Shown piece after piece: positions 1-11,515 of a DNA stretch of 64,000 nt. How positions within the stretch are numbered: position 1 is the first letter of the stretch; every line of letters begins with the position of its first letter. The stretch comes from Conyzicola nivalis. GTDB lineage: Bacteria > Actinomycetota > Actinomycetes > Actinomycetales > Microbacteriaceae. Where the stretch lies: the NCBI RefSeq assembly GCF_014639655.1, contig NZ_BMGB01000002.1:186001-250000 (forward strand), in the 5' to 3' direction. A program made the translations under genes and the position numbers. The notes under the pieces were generated by a model, which was not told where the DNA came from, made no database searches, and saw only the letters and a list, made by a program, of their open reading frames with translations.

Positions 1-1
1 G

Positions 2-970
2 GGAGGGGAGGCGTCGGAGGTCGCCGACACCTTCACGGTCAGCGCCTCGCTCAAAAACGTGCTGCGCTACGGCGAGAACTCGCACCAGACCGCGGCCCTC
101 TACGTGAGCGAGAACGGCACGGGCATCGCCCAGGCCGAGCAGCTGCACGGAAAAGAGATGTCCTACAACAACTTCGTCGACGCGGATGCGGCCGTCCGCG
201 CGGCGTGGGACTTCGACGAGCCCGCCGTCGCGATCATCAAGCACGCGAACCCTTGCGGCATCGCCGTCGCGCGCGGATCGGGCGACCCGATCGCCTCCGC
301 CCACCTGCGCGCCCACGAGTGCGACCCGCTCTCGGCCTTCGGCGGCGTCATCGCCGCCAACCGCACACTCACCCTCGCCGCGGCCGAGTCGATCGTCGGA
401 ATCTTCACCGAGGTCGTCGTCGCTCCCGACTTCGAGCCGGCCGCCCTCGAGCTGCTGTCGACCAAGAAGAACCTGCGCCTGCTCAAGCTGCCCGCCGACT
501 TCACCCGGCCGACGACCGAGTTCAAGCAGATCTCGGGCGGACTGCTCGTGCAGTCCGTCGACAACTACGACGACTTCGACTCGAGCACCTGGACGCTCGT
601 CGCGGGCGACGAGGCCGACGACGCCACCCGCTCCGACCTCGAGTTCGCGTGGCGCTCGGTGCGCTCGGTCAAGTCGAACGCCATCCTGCTCGCCGACGAC
701 GGGGCCTCGGTCGGCGTCGGCATGGGCCAGGTAAACCGGGTCGACTCCTGCGAGCTCGCCGTCAGCCGCGCGGGCGACCGCGCCGTCGGGTCGGTCGCCG
801 CGAGCGACGCGTTCTTCCCGTTCGCCGACGGTCTCGAGGTGCTGCTCAGCGCCGGAGTGCGCGCGGTCGTGCAGCCCGGCGGATCGATCCGCGACGAAGA
901 CGTGATCGCCGCCGCGAAGAAGGCCGGCGTCACCATGTACTTCACCGGAGAGCGCCACTTCTTCCACTGA
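2..970 (+). CDS. purH: PurH, AICAR formyltransferase/IMP cyclohydrolase, 3' part
   Basis: Carries out the last two steps of de novo IMP synthesis in the cytoplasm. The window opens inside the gene. The frame is open from base 2 and gives the last 322 residues, mostly the AICAR formyltransferase domain. Visible family motifs are LRYGENSHQ at the domain entry, the catalytic IKHANPCG segment, LSAFGG, and PGGSIRDED before the usual GERHFFH end. The N-terminal IMP cyclohydrolase domain lies upstream of the window. Identification rests on these motifs and is secure. The gene is followed by palindromic repeats and not by a partner gene, so it probably ends its operon (purN-purH is the usual pair; inferred). 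purU, glyA and folD further on touch the same one-carbon/purine economy but are not linked to it transcriptionally. Confidence 0.97.
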   Translation, partial: GGEASEVADTFTVSASLKNVLRYGENSHQTAALYVSENGTGIAQAEQLHGKEMSYNNFVDADAAVRAAWDFDEPAVAIIKHANPCGIAVARGSGDPIASAHLRAHECDPLSAFGGVIAANRTLTLAAAESIVGIFTEVVVAPDFEPAALELLSTKKNLRLLKLPADFTRPTTEFKQISGGLLVQSVDNYDDFDSSTWTLVAGDEADDATRSDLEFAWRSVRSVKSNAILLADDGASVGVGMGQVNRVDSCELAVSRAGDRAVGSVAASDAFFPFADGLEVLLSAGVRAVVQPGGSIRDEDVIAAAKKAGVTMYFTGERHFFH

Positions 971-1002
971 CCCGTCGCCGGGTTGGCGCAAGTCCGGACG
1001 CC

Positions 1003-1426
1003 GTGTTCGTGATTCAGGATGATTCGACGCCGGCACTCCGCCCGGCCGAGTGTTGGCGGGCCGCGGTACGGCGGCGGCCGCGTCGGTCCTGAATGACGAA
1101 CGCCCCCCGACCTCGTCGCGCAACTCAGGCAGTTGCGCGACGTGAGCCGTGGTCGCCCCGCCGTCGGGCGGCTGCAGCCGTGGCATCCGCGGTTCTGCCT
1201 GAGTTGCGAGAGGGTGCCGTATTCGTGATTCAGGATGATTCGACGCCGGCACTCCGCCCGGCCGCGTGTTGGCGGGCCCCGGTGCGGCGGCGGCCGCGTC
1301 GGTCCTGAATGACGAACGCGGCCCGACCTCGTCGCGCAACTCAGGCAGTTGCGCGGCGGGAGCCGTGGTCGCCCCGCCATCGCGCGGCTGCAGCCGTGGC
1401 ATCCGCGGTTCTGCCTGAGTTGCGCG
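1003..1426. repeat. Tandem duplication (216-bp period) of a paired palindromic repeat
   Basis: Bases 1003-1210 and 1219-1426 are near-identical copies offset by exactly 216 bp. Each copy holds two nested palindromes. One is flanked by ATTCAGGATGATTCGACG and its imperfect inverse (GTCGGTCCTGAATGAC). The other is flanked by CGCAACTCAGGCAG and CTGCCTGAGTTGCG. The two copies differ at scattered positions. No reading frame of protein-like composition is present. This is a REP-like non-autonomous intergenic element. It fills most of the 560-bp gap between purH and the exporter leader. Confidence 0.9.
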
Positions 1427-1455
1427 AACAGTAGGGGCGCGCGGCGAGAAAAACC

Positions 1456-1485
1456 TTGCCTCCCAGCGAGTTCACTGTCTATTCT
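1456..1485 (+). promoter_or_regulatory. Promoter for the exporter leader transcript
   Basis: TTGCCT at 1456-1461 and TATTCT at 1480-1485 are 18 bp apart, a good sigma-A-type pair. Transcription would start near 1492, leaving a leader of about 200 nt before the ABC exporter gene at 1691. The leader holds a 20-codon ORF and alternative hairpins. Confidence 0.6.
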
Positions 1486-1531
1486 GGAGGGCTGTGCAGG
1501 TAGCGCGGCCGCTGAGATCCGGGAGGACGAC

Positions 1532-1594
1532 ATGCTAGAGACACCCATCCCGACACCGTGGCTCGTCGCGCCGGAATCCGCCGCGACCGCTTAG
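1532..1594 (+). CDS. Leader peptide upstream of ABC exporter (20 aa)
   Basis: A 20-codon ORF with an excellent Shine-Dalgarno (GGGAGGA at 1521-1527) five bases before the ATG encodes MLETPIPTPWLVAPESAATA. The peptide is rich in Pro and Ala, with a PIPTPW stretch of the kind that slows ribosomes. It sits in the long leader of a multidrug-type ABC exporter, and its last codons overlap one strand of an alternative hairpin (1582-1589 with 1661-1668). A regulatory upstream ORF that senses translation inhibition is the natural reading. BmrB upstream of bmrCD in Bacillus subtilis is a known case of that principle. The function is inferred; the ORF and its ribosome-binding site are directly visible. 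Confidence 0.6.
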   Translation: MLETPIPTPWLVAPESAATA

Positions 1595-1668
1595 CGTTCC
1601 ACCCAGGGCGGGCTGCTTCTCCCCGCCATCCACACCGCACATTCTTCGACCGTCTTTGCACGGTCGCG
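1582..1668 (+). promoter_or_regulatory. Candidate attenuator with mutually exclusive hairpins
   Basis: CGACCGT (1647-1653) and ACGGTCG (1660-1666) form a perfect 7-bp hairpin shortly before the exporter start. CGGTCGCG (1661-1668) is also perfectly complementary to CGCGACCG (1582-1589), which lies inside the last codons of the leader ORF. A ribosome stalled near the leader's end would mask 1582-1589 and favour the downstream hairpin; an empty leader would allow the long-range pairing. No T-run follows, so any control would be of translation or Rho access. The GGCGGG/CCCGCC hairpin around 1608-1627 sits between the two arms. Confidence 0.45.
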
Positions 1669-1690
1669 CTCTAACCCGGGGACCACACCA

Positions 1691-3535
1691 ATGCCCGCAA
1701 CACCGACCGGAACTGGTCACACCACCACGCGCGGGGGTACCTTCGCCTCGATCAGGCGGCTCTACCCCTACGCGAAGCCCGCGCTGCCGCGCATCTACCT
1801 GGGCATGGCGTCGGCGCTCGTCGCCGGCATCGTCGCCCTGCTGATCCCGCAGGTGCTGCGCCAGCTCGTCGACGGCCCGCTCTCGACCGGCGACTCCGAG
1901 CAGATCTGGCCCGCCTTCGCCGTCGTGCTCGCGCTCGGCGTGCTCGAGGCGGTGCTCATCGCGCTGCGCCGCTGGTTCGTGCTCACCCCCGGAACGCACA
2001 TCGAGGCGCGCATGCGCAACGCCCTCTACGCGAAGCTGCAGGATCTGCCGGTGAGCTTCCACGACCGCTGGCCGAGCGGGCAGCTGCTGTCGCGCGCCGT
2101 GAGCGACCTCGGACTCATCCGTCGCTGGATCTCGTTCGGCCTGGTGCTGCTCGTCGTCAACATCGTCACGATCCTCATCGGCTTCGTCTTCCTCGTGAAC
2201 ATCTCCTGGGTGCTCGGCGTGACCTTCATGGTCTGCTCGATCCCGATGTGGATCTACGGCTACCTGTTCGAGAACAAGTACTCGCGGGTCACCCGCCGCA
2301 GCCAGGACCAGTCGGGCGACCTCGCCACGACGGTCGAGGAGTCGGTGCACGGCATCCGCGTGCTCAAGGCGTTCGGCCGCGGCAAGTACGCGCTGAAGAA
2401 CTTCGCCGCCCAGGCCGAAGACCTGCGCGGCACCGAGATCGAGAAGGCCCGCGCGATCGCCGGCATCTGGCTCTGGCTGCTGCTGGTTCCCGACGTGACC
2501 TTCGCGCTCTGCCTGCTCGGCGGCGTCTGGCTCGCGGCCGACGGCCAGATCAGCGTCGGCGAGCTGGTGGCGTTCTTCGCCACGGCGACCGTGCTGCGCT
2601 TCCCGGTCGAGTCGATCGGCTTCCTGCTCTCGATGACTTTCGACACGCGCACGGCCACCGACCGCTTCTTCGAGGTGCTCGACAGCGAGAACAGCATCAC
2701 CGACCCGGAGAACCCGAAGACGGTCACCGACCCCAAGGGGCGACTCGTCTTCGACGACGTCCACTTCAGATATCAGGATGCACCGCTCGACCGCGCCGAC
2801 ATCCTCGACGGCATCCGGCTCGAGCTCGAGCCCGGCGAGACGATGGCCGTCGTCGGCATCACGGGCAGCGGCAAGTCGACGCTGACCGCGCTCACCACCC
2901 GGCTGTACGACGTGACGGGCGGGGCGATCACGATCGACGGCGTCGACGTGCGCGACCTCACCCGCACCGAGCTGCGCACCCACATCGCCATGGCGTTCGA
3001 AGACGCCACCCTGTTCTCGGCGTCGGTGCGCGACAACGTGCTGCTCGGCCGGCCCGAGTCGACCGAGCAGGAGCTCGCCGAGGCGCTGCAGATCGCGCAG
3101 GCCGGTTTCGTCTACGACCTTCCGCTCGGCCTCGACACGATGGTCGGCGAGGAGGGTCTCAGCCTGTCCGGCGGCCAGCGGCAACGGCTCGCGCTCGCCC
3201 GTGCGGTGGCCGCGAAGCCCGCGGTGTTGGTTCTGGATGATCCGCTGTCGGCCCTCGACGTCGACACCGAGGCCCTCGTGGAGCAGGCGCTGCGCAAGGT
3301 GCTGGTGAGCACGACAGCGCTCATCGTGGCGCACCGGCCGTCGACCGTGACGCTCGCCGACCGGGTGGCGCTGCTCGAGAACGGGCGGGTGACGGCCGTC
3401 GGCACGCACTCGCACCTGCTCGCGACGAACGACCACTACCGGTTCGTGATCTCGAGCCTCGAAGACGAAGAGCGGCGAGAACGGGCCGAAGAACAGTTCG
3501 ACAAGGACCAGCAGGACGAGGAGGTGGGCGCATGA
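1691..3535 (+). CDS. Heterodimeric ABC exporter, subunit 1 (non-canonical Walker B)
   Basis: A 614-residue half-transporter: six membrane helices in roughly residues 25-310 (ABC type-1 exporter fold), then one nucleotide-binding domain. Walker A is GITGSGKST (about 389-397) and the signature is the canonical [10 protein letters not shown]. Walker B reads [12 protein letters not shown], so the catalytic Glu is Asp. The partner encoded next has the opposite defects. This is the hallmark of heterodimeric exporters such as BmrCD and TM287/288, which have one degenerate and one consensus ATP site. Substrate is unknown; a drug or lipid is likely by family. The gene follows a leader peptide and overlaps its partner by 4 bp (ATGA), so the two are coupled. 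The start has only a weak GGGGA at about -10, which fits control from the leader. Confidence 0.92.
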   Translation: MPATPTGTGHTTTRGGTFASIRRLYPYAKPALPRIYLGMASALVAGIVALLIPQVLRQLVDGPLSTGDSEQIWPAFAVVLALGVLEAVLIALRRWFVLTPGTHIEARMRNALYAKLQDLPVSFHDRWPSGQLLSRAVSDLGLIRRWISFGLVLLVVNIVTILIGFVFLVNISWVLGVTFMVCSIPMWIYGYLFENKYSRVTRRSQDQSGDLATTVEESVHGIRVLKAFGRGKYALKNFAAQAEDLRGTEIEKARAIAGIWLWLLLVPDVTFALCLLGGVWLAADGQISVGELVAFFATATVLRFPVESIGFLLSMTFDTRTATDRFFEVLDSENSITDPENPKTVTDPKGRLVFDDVHFRYQDAPLDRADILDGIRLELEPGETMAVVGITGSGKSTLTALTTRLYDVTGGAITIDGVDVRDLTRTELRTHIAMAFEDATLFSASVRDNVLLGRPESTEQELAEALQIAQAGFVYDLPLGLDTMVGEEGLSLSGGQRQRLALARAVAAKPAVLVLDDPLSALDVDTEALVEQALRKVLVSTTALIVAHRPSTVTLADRVALLENGRVTAVGTHSHLLATNDHYRFVISSLEDEERRERAEEQFDKDQQDEEVGA

Positions 3536-5349
3536 GCATCGTCGGCGTAGAGGGTGTCGAGGGCGAAGAGCGCAACGACTTCACCAAGGCGGAGAGCAAG
3601 CAGATCAGGGAGCGTTCGCTGCGGCTGCTCGGTTCGCTGCTGCGACCCGAGCGCGCCCGCGTCATCCTGACCATGATCGTCGTGATCATCTCGACTGCCG
3701 CCCAGGTGGCCGGCCCCGCGCTCGTCGCCTACGGGATCGACACGGGACTGCCCGCCCTGCTGAACGACCGCGACTGGATGCCGATCGGGTTCATCGTGGG
3801 CGCCTACCTCGTGGCGGGTGTCGTCGGGGCGGTGTTGATCGCCTGGTACACGGTGCTCACCGCGAAGATCAGCCAGGCGATCCTGTTCGACCTGCGCACG
3901 CGGGTGTTCCTGCACACCCAGCAGCTCAGCCTCGAGTTCCACGAGAGCTACACGTCGGGCCGCATCATCGCGCGCCAGACGAGCGACCTCGACTCGATCA
4001 AGGAGCTGCTCGACTCGGGCATCAACCAGCTGATCCAGGGCGCGCTGTACATGGTGTTCATCGCCGGGGCGATGTTTTTCGTCGACGGTGTGAGCGGACT
4101 CATCCTGCTCGGCGCCCTCGTGCCGCTCGCCTTCCTCACGCGCTGGTTCCAGAAGCGGTCGCAACAGCTGTTCCGGCGCACCCGCGTGGCATCCGCGCGG
4201 CTCATCGTGCAGTTCGTCGAGACGATGACCGGCATCCGCGCGGTCAAGGCGTTCCGCAAGGAGAAGCGCAACGAGGCCGAGTTCGGCGAGCTCGTCGAGG
4301 ACTACCGCGACGTCAACTCGAAGGTCATTCAGCTGTTCGGCATCTTCGACCCCGGCCTCGTGCTGATCGGAAACGTGGCCCTGGCCGTCGTGCTGGTCGC
4401 CGGCGGACTGCGTGTCGCGGGCGGCAGCCTGGCGATCGGCGCGCTGCTCGCGGCGCTGCTCTACACCCGGCAGTTCTTCGGGCCGGCGCAGGAAATGGCG
4501 ATGTTCTACAACTCCTACCAGTCGGCCGCCGCCGCCCTGGAGAAGATTTCGGGCGTGCTCGAGGAGAAGCCAGGCGTCGCCGACCCGACCACCCCCATCG
4601 ACCTCTGGAGCGCCGACGGTGCCGTGAACTTCGAGGGTGTCGAGTTCGCCTACAAGAAGGACCGGGTGATCCTGCCCGACTTCGACCTGCAGATCCCCGC
4701 GGGGCAGACCATCGCCCTCGTGGGGTCGACCGGCGCCGGAAAGTCGACGCTCGCCAAACTCATGGCGCGGTTCTACGACCCGACGAAGGGCGTCGTGACG
4801 CTCGACGGCATCGATCTGCGCGACCTGCACCCGAAAGACCTGCGCCGCGCCATCGTGATGGTGACGCAGGAGGCGTACCTGTTCTCCGGTTCTGTGGCCG
4901 AGAACATCGCGCTGGGCAAGCCGGACGCGACCCGCGACGAGATCGTGCACGCGGCCAAGGCGGTCGGGGCGCACGAGTTCATCGAGTCGCTGCCCGGCGG
5001 CTACGACACCGACGTGAACAAGCGCGGCGGCCGCGTCTCGGCCGGCCAGCGGCAGCTGCTGTCGTTCGCCCGCGCGTTCCTCGCCGACCCCGTCGTGCTC
5101 ATCCTCGACGAGGCGACCGCGAGCCTCGACATCCCGAGCGAGCGGCTCGTGCAGGAGGGTCTCACCACCCTGCTCGCCGACCGCACGGCCATCATCATCG
5201 CCCACCGCCTGTCGACGGTCGCCATCGCCGACCGGGTGCTGGTGATGGAGCACGGGCGCATCGTCGAAGACGGCACGCCGCGCGACCTCATCGCCGGCAC
5301 GGGCCGCTTCGCCCAGCTGCACGCGGCCTGGCGGGATTCGCTGGTGTGA
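3532..5349 (+). CDS. Heterodimeric ABC exporter, subunit 2 (degenerate signature)
   Basis: A 605-residue half-transporter with an N-terminal six-helix membrane domain and a C-terminal ATPase domain. Walker A is GSTGAGKST and Walker B is [12 protein letters not shown] with the catalytic Glu intact. The signature is degenerate ([11 protein letters not shown] in place of LSGGQ). Paired with subunit 1, the consensus ATP site would combine this protein's Walker motifs with the partner's LSGGQ; the other site would be degenerate on both sides. It starts inside the stop of subunit 1 (ATGA). An early run of charged residues (about 1-40) precedes the first helix. A long palindromic repeat follows the stop and probably ends the transcript. 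Export of drugs or lipids is the likely role, but the substrate cannot be read from sequence. Confidence 0.92.
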   Translation: MSIVGVEGVEGEERNDFTKAESKQIRERSLRLLGSLLRPERARVILTMIVVIISTAAQVAGPALVAYGIDTGLPALLNDRDWMPIGFIVGAYLVAGVVGAVLIAWYTVLTAKISQAILFDLRTRVFLHTQQLSLEFHESYTSGRIIARQTSDLDSIKELLDSGINQLIQGALYMVFIAGAMFFVDGVSGLILLGALVPLAFLTRWFQKRSQQLFRRTRVASARLIVQFVETMTGIRAVKAFRKEKRNEAEFGELVEDYRDVNSKVIQLFGIFDPGLVLIGNVALAVVLVAGGLRVAGGSLAIGALLAALLYTRQFFGPAQEMAMFYNSYQSAAAALEKISGVLEEKPGVADPTTPIDLWSADGAVNFEGVEFAYKKDRVILPDFDLQIPAGQTIALVGSTGAGKSTLAKLMARFYDPTKGVVTLDGIDLRDLHPKDLRRAIVMVTQEAYLFSGSVAENIALGKPDATRDEIVHAAKAVGAHEFIESLPGGYDTDVNKRGGRVSAGQRQLLSFARAFLADPVVLILDEATASLDIPSERLVQEGLTTLLADRTAIIIAHRLSTVAIADRVLVMEHGRIVEDGTPRDLIAGTGRFAQLHAAWRDSLV

Positions 5350-5357
5350 CGCGCTAG

Positions 5358-5438
5358 CTGGTTGAGTAGGTCGCTCAGCGACCGTATCGAAACCATCGGG
5401 GGGTTTCGATACAGGCCGTAGACGGCCCTACTCAACCG
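5358..5438. repeat. REP-like palindrome (GGTTGAGTAGG...CGTATCGAAACC type)
   Basis: The left arm (5358-5394) reads CTGGTTGAGTAGGTCGC... to GTATCGAAACC. The right arm (5402-5438) is its imperfect inverse, GGTTTCGATAC... to CCTACTCAACCGG. It lies exactly between convergent genes and could act as a bidirectional terminator. A second copy of this family spans 40782-40954. Confidence 0.85.
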
Positions 5439-5746
5439 GCGTGATGGCGGGCCTTCGCAAGGTCGACGCGGAACACCCCGTTGCTCCACTTAACGGGGGT
5501 GCTCTCGGCGCGGTAGTACTCGAGCGCCCGCGACTCGTGGTCGACCGGGGGATGCCCGCTCGCGCGGATGACCCGCCACCACGCGACATCCGAACCGTAA
5601 TGCGACATGACCGTTCCGACGGCGCGGGCCGCGCGCGAACCGATCGCGGCGGCGACGTCGCCGTAGGTCATCACGCGACCCTCGGGGATCGACTCGACCA
5701 CCTCGAGCACGCGCGACACGAAGTCGTCGCCGAGAGTCTGGGCCAC
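5432..5746 (-). CDS. Alkyltransferase-like protein (ATL), MGMT-fold DNA-binding protein
   Basis: A 104-residue protein that corresponds to the DNA-binding half of O6-alkylguanine-DNA alkyltransferases, with VMTYGDVAAAIGS and a helix-turn-helix-like AARAVGTVM. The active-site PCHRV is replaced by WWRVIRASG, so the acceptor Cys is Trp. That substitution defines ATL proteins (Schizosaccharomyces Atl1, E. coli YbaZ). These bind and flip O6-alkylguanine and hand it to nucleotide excision repair without transferring the alkyl group. It starts at GTG, 16 bp downstream of the acetyltransferase gene, so the two are probably cotranscribed. Its 3' end touches the palindrome shared with the exporter operon. 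The family call is strong; the repair role here is by homology. Confidence 0.9.
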   Translation of the reverse strand: MAQTLGDDFVSRVLEVVESIPEGRVMTYGDVAAAIGSRAARAVGTVMSHYGSDVAWWRVIRASGHPPVDHESRALEYYRAESTPVKWSNGVFRVDLAKARHHAG

Positions 5747-5762
5747 CCGGGTTCTCGGCGGC

Positions 5763-6215
5763 TCAGAGGTCGAGCGCGCCGATGTGTTCGCCGTACTGGG
5801 TCTCGCCGATGATGCGGAAGCCCACGGCCTTGAAGAACTCTTCGGGGCCCTCTTCGCCGGGTTCCCAGATCACGGTGAGCTGGGGGAAACCGCGGTTGCG
5901 GGCCTCGTCGGCGAGTCCCTCGACGGCGAACTTGCCCACACCGAGGCCCTGGGCGTCGGCCGCGACGTTGATGCGCCAGAGGCAGCTGCGGAACTCCTCC
6001 TGAGGGTTGTCGGGGTCGAAATTGCCCCGGATGAACCCGACCACCGTGTCGCCGTCGAGCACGACGCGCGGCCACGAGGTCAGCGGATCGATGTAGGCGT
6101 CGGCGATCGCGTACGACGTGGGGGTGACGAACTGCTCCTGCCCGGGACGCAGAGTGAGCCCGTTAGCGGCCACGATCGTCTTGGCCGACAACTCTTCAAG
6201 TCTCAACTCAGGCAT
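5763..6215 (-). CDS. GNAT-family N-acetyltransferase
   Basis: A 150-residue single-domain GNAT protein. The acetyl-CoA binding signature is visible as RINVAADAQGLGVGKFAVEG (motif A, Q-x-x-G-x-G), followed by a beta strand (FPQLTVIWEPG) and the C-terminal FKAVGFRIIGE typical of motif B. YAIADAYIDPLTSWPRVVLD in the N-terminal part resembles diamine/spermidine acetyltransferases, but substrate cannot be assigned. The ATG at 6215 is preceded by TAGCCT at 6222-6227 with a 6-base gap, so the message is probably leaderless. It is divergent from the SDR gene at 6272 and heads a two-gene unit with the ATL gene. Confidence 0.85.
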   Translation of the reverse strand: MPELRLEELSAKTIVAANGLTLRPGQEQFVTPTSYAIADAYIDPLTSWPRVVLDGDTVVGFIRGNFDPDNPQEEFRSCLWRINVAADAQGLGVGKFAVEGLADEARNRGFPQLTVIWEPGEEGPEEFFKAVGFRIIGETQYGEHIGALDL

Positions 6216-6221
6216 GCGAAC

Positions 6222-6265
6222 AGGCTAACCCGCCCGCCCTCAAGTGCGCACCACTTTGTTACCCT
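6222..6265. promoter_or_regulatory. Divergent pair of leaderless -10 elements
   Basis: TAGCCT on the minus strand (6222-6227) ends six bases before the ATG of the acetyltransferase at 6215. TACCCT on the plus strand (6260-6265) ends six bases before the GTG of the SDR at 6272. Both genes would be transcribed from their first codon out of this 56-bp gap. No Shine-Dalgarno is present at either start. Confidence 0.6.
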
Positions 6266-6271
6266 GATCGC

Positions 6272-7036
6272 GTGAGCGACGACGCCGAGACCAGAACCGC
6301 CATAGTGACCGGGGCCGCGAGGGGCATCGGGGCCGCGATCGCCCTGCGGCTCGCGCGATCCGGACACCGCGTCGCCGTGGTCGATCTGCACGCGCACGAG
6401 ACCGTCGGCACGGTCGACGAGATCGTCGCCGCGGGCGGGCAGGCGATCGGCATCGGGGCGGATGTCGCGAGTACGGATGACGCGGAGAACGCCGTATCCC
6501 GTGTCGTGGAGGAGCTCGGCGCCCCCACCATCCTGATCAACAATGCCGGCATCCTGCGCGACAACCTGCTGTTCAGGATGAGCGACGCCGACTGGGACGC
6601 GGTCATCGGGGTGCACCTGCGCGGAGCGTTCGTGATGAGCCGGGCGGTCCAGTCGCACCAGGTGTCGGCCGGCTGGGGTCGCACCGTCAACCTGTCGAGC
6701 ACCTCGGCGCTCGGCAACCGCGGCCAGGCCAACTACGCCGCGGCCAAGGCCGGAGTGCAGGGCTTCACCAAGACGCTCGCGATCGAGCTCGGCCCGTTCG
6801 GCGTGACGGTGAACGCGATCGCCCCCGGGTTCATCGCGACCGACATGCTGCGCGAGACGGCGGAGCGCATCGGGGTTACCTTCGAGGACTTCCTCGCGGG
6901 CGCCGCCAAAGACATCCCCGTCGGGCGCACCGGCCTCCCGGCCGACATCGCCGCGGCCGCCGCGTTCTTCGTGAGTGAGGAGGCGTCGTTCGTGTCGGGG
7001 CAGGTGTTGTACGTCGCGGGCGGTCCCAAGGCGTGA
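6272..7036 (+). CDS. SDR-family oxidoreductase, FabG-like
   Basis: A 254-residue classical short-chain dehydrogenase. The cofactor-binding TGAARGIGAAIA is near residue 13, NNAG follows, and the catalytic Ser-Tyr-Lys appears as NLSSTSALGNRGQANYAAAKAG. VNAIAPGFIATDM and the C-terminal FVSGQVLYVAGG are usual in 3-oxoacyl-ACP reductases. An isolated FabG paralogue with no fatty-acid synthesis genes around it is often a general ketoreductase, so fabG is not assigned. The GTG start is chosen because TACCCT lies six bases upstream (leaderless promoter) and TAIVTGAARG follows at the normal distance. icd lies 111 bp downstream but has its own control region. Confidence 0.85.
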   Translation: MSDDAETRTAIVTGAARGIGAAIALRLARSGHRVAVVDLHAHETVGTVDEIVAAGGQAIGIGADVASTDDAENAVSRVVEELGAPTILINNAGILRDNLLFRMSDADWDAVIGVHLRGAFVMSRAVQSHQVSAGWGRTVNLSSTSALGNRGQANYAAAKAGVQGFTKTLAIELGPFGVTVNAIAPGFIATDMLRETAERIGVTFEDFLAGAAKDIPVGRTGLPADIAAAAAFFVSEEASFVSGQVLYVAGGPKA

Positions 7037-7068
7037 GCCGCGACATCCGGCGCCCGCTCGTCGGTATC

Positions 7069-7086
7069 TATCTCGATGTCGAGATA
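7069..7086. promoter_or_regulatory. Palindromic operator candidate upstream of icd
   Basis: TATCTCGA-TG-TCGAGATA is an inverted repeat with perfect 8-bp arms. It overlaps the expected -35 position of a possible promoter with -10 TAGGCT at 7101-7106. Its placement suggests a repressor or activator site that controls isocitrate dehydrogenase. The cognate regulator cannot be named from this window. Confidence 0.55.
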
Positions 7087-7147
7087 CTTTACCGAGCGAG
7101 TAGGCTTGTCCACGTTTCCAGCTCGGCTCATCAATGAGGAGAATCGT

Positions 7148-10225
<3,078 letters not shown>

Positions 10226-10231
10226 GCCTGC

Positions 10232-10292
10232 ACTATACGCAATTGCTTGCACACGGTGCAAGATGCTGCGTAATGGGCAGAAACGGTACGCT
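10232..10292. promoter_or_regulatory. Divergent promoters with TetR operator candidate
   Basis: CTTGCAC-ACG-GTGCAAG (10246-10262) is a perfect palindrome with 7-bp arms in the 73-bp gap between the SDR and TetR genes. It overlaps the -35 (TTGCAC) of the minus-strand promoter whose -10 is TATAGT at 10232-10237. TACGCT at 10287-10292 ends six bases before the TetR ATG at 10299. A palindrome in this position is typical of TetR autoregulation. Confidence 0.7.
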
Positions 10293-10298
10293 GTGACG

Positions 10299-10886
10299 AT
10301 GACCGTTCCCCCCACCCTGCGCGAGCGCACGCGGCGAGCCGTGCACGCGGAGATCACGGCGACCGCCATGCGGCTCTTCGCGGAGAACGGGTTCGACGCG
10401 ACGACCGTCGACCAGATCGCGCGCGAGGCGGGAATCTCGCGGCGCTCGTTCTTCCACTACTTCGGCAGCAAGGAAGACCTGGTTCTCGGCGATACCGTCG
10501 CGCTCGGCGAACGCGTGCGCGTCGCCCTCGAGGCGCGTCCCGCGGGGGAGTCCGCGTGGACGGCCCTGCGTGAGGCGTTCCTGGTACTGCAGACCGACGG
10601 GCTGCCGAACGCCGACGAGCTCGCGCTCGCCCGGCTCTATCACGACGCTCCGTCACTGCGGGCGCGGCACCTCGAGAAGCACCTCCGCTGGCAGGAGCTG
10701 CTGGCGCCCGACGTGCAGCGCCGGCTCGGCCTGCCCGACACCCCGCACCCCGACCCGCGCGCGCGGGCCGTCGTTGCCGCGGCTCTCGCCTGCCTCGACG
10801 CCGCCGTCGACGCCTGGTATGAGTCCGGCGGCACCCTCGACCCCGTGCGGCTGTTCGACGAGGCGATCGCGACGATCCGCGCCTAG
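10299..10886 (+). CDS. TetR-family transcriptional regulator
   Basis: A 195-residue regulator. The N-terminal helix-turn-helix is clear (ITATAMRLFAENGFDATTVD followed by QIAREAGISRRSFFHYFGSK). The rest is a divergent all-helical ligand domain with no predictable ligand. The start is the ATG at 10299, because TACGCT lies six bases upstream and the DNA-binding domain follows at the usual distance; a GTG at 10293 is a weaker alternative. It is divergent from the SDR gene across a 7+3+7 palindrome and probably represses that gene and itself. Its stop shares CTAG (10883-10886) with the convergent DUF1345 gene. Confidence 0.88.
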   Translation: MTVPPTLRERTRRAVHAEITATAMRLFAENGFDATTVDQIAREAGISRRSFFHYFGSKEDLVLGDTVALGERVRVALEARPAGESAWTALREAFLVLQTDGLPNADELALARLYHDAPSLRARHLEKHLRWQELLAPDVQRRLGLPDTPHPDPRARAVVAAALACLDAAVDAWYESGGTLDPVRLFDEAIATIRA

Positions 10887-11515
10887 CCCGACAGCCCGGC
10901 GATCAGGTTGATCGTGGTGGCCAGCACGAACGATCCGAACAGGAACGACAGCAGCGCGTGCCCCAGCGCCGCGCGACGGATGTCGGACCGGCCGATGTTC
11001 GTGTCCGACACCTGGTAGGTCATGCCGAGGGTGAAGGCGAGATAGGCGAAGTCGGTGTACCGCGGCGGCTCGTCCTGGTTGAACGAGATGCCGCCCGAAT
11101 GCGCGTAGTACAGCCGCGCATACCGCAGCGAGTACAGGGTGTGCAGCAGGATCCACGACAGCGCGACGCTCGCCACCGCGAGGCCGGCGAGCGCGACCTG
11201 CTCGCCGCCGTGGGCCATCGACGCCTGGACGAGCACGAAGCCGACCGCGAACAGGCTCGCCACGCTGATCATCAGGATGAGCACGTCGGTGACGGCACGC
11301 TCCGGGTCCTCGCGACTGGCATGCTCGCGGGTGGCCGTGGCATCGAATCGCCCGATGTGCAGCCACACGCGCAGCGAGTAGGCGAGGGCTGCGACCGCCC
11401 AACCGACTGTCGGCGCGTACTCCCACCAGCCCGCCGCGCCGGTGGCCAGAGCAGCGACCGTACCGACGGCGAGCATCTCGACGAAGCGGGCGGCGGTCAC
11501 GTGACGACGGATCAT
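10883..11515 (-). CDS. DUF1345 membrane protein
   Basis: A 210-residue integral membrane protein with about five hydrophobic segments (around residues 15-50, 75-98, 108-128 and 180-208, plus a weaker one near 155). The conserved stretch LLHTLYSLRYARLYYAHSGG and the following PRYTDFAYLAFTLGMTYQVSD are the signature of the DUF1345 family. No biochemical function is known for that family. It is convergent and end-overlapping with the TetR gene and divergent from rnhA, so its neighbours do not suggest a role. Confidence 0.8.
   Translation of the reverse strand: MIRRHVTAARFVEMLAVGTVAALATGAAGWWEYAPTVGWAVAALAYSLRVWLHIGRFDATATREHASREDPERAVTDVLILMISVASLFAVGFVLVQASMAHGGEQVALAGLAVASVALSWILLHTLYSLRYARLYYAHSGGISFNQDEPPRYTDFAYLAFTLGMTYQVSDTNIGRSDIRRAALGHALLSFLFGSFVLATTINLIAGLSG

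Noticed and set aside
205-1092. A second plus-strand frame overlapping purH, very rich in Arg
   Set aside because: Frame-shifted shadow of purH; the Arg/Ala repeats are a codon-shift artefact.
1003-1426. CRISPR array
   Set aside because: Only two repeat units, a period of 216 bp, near-identical spacers and no cas gene in the window.
1535-3436. A 633-codon minus-strand frame opposite the first exporter subunit
   Set aside because: Antisense shadow of a complete ABC transporter gene. The composition (His/Arg/Asp-rich, low complexity) is that of a GC-rich complement.
7076-7147. An N-terminal extension of isocitrate dehydrogenase from the ATG at 7076
   Set aside because: It would run through the palindromic operator and the ribosome-binding site; the family N-terminus and GAGGAG fit the TTG at 7148.
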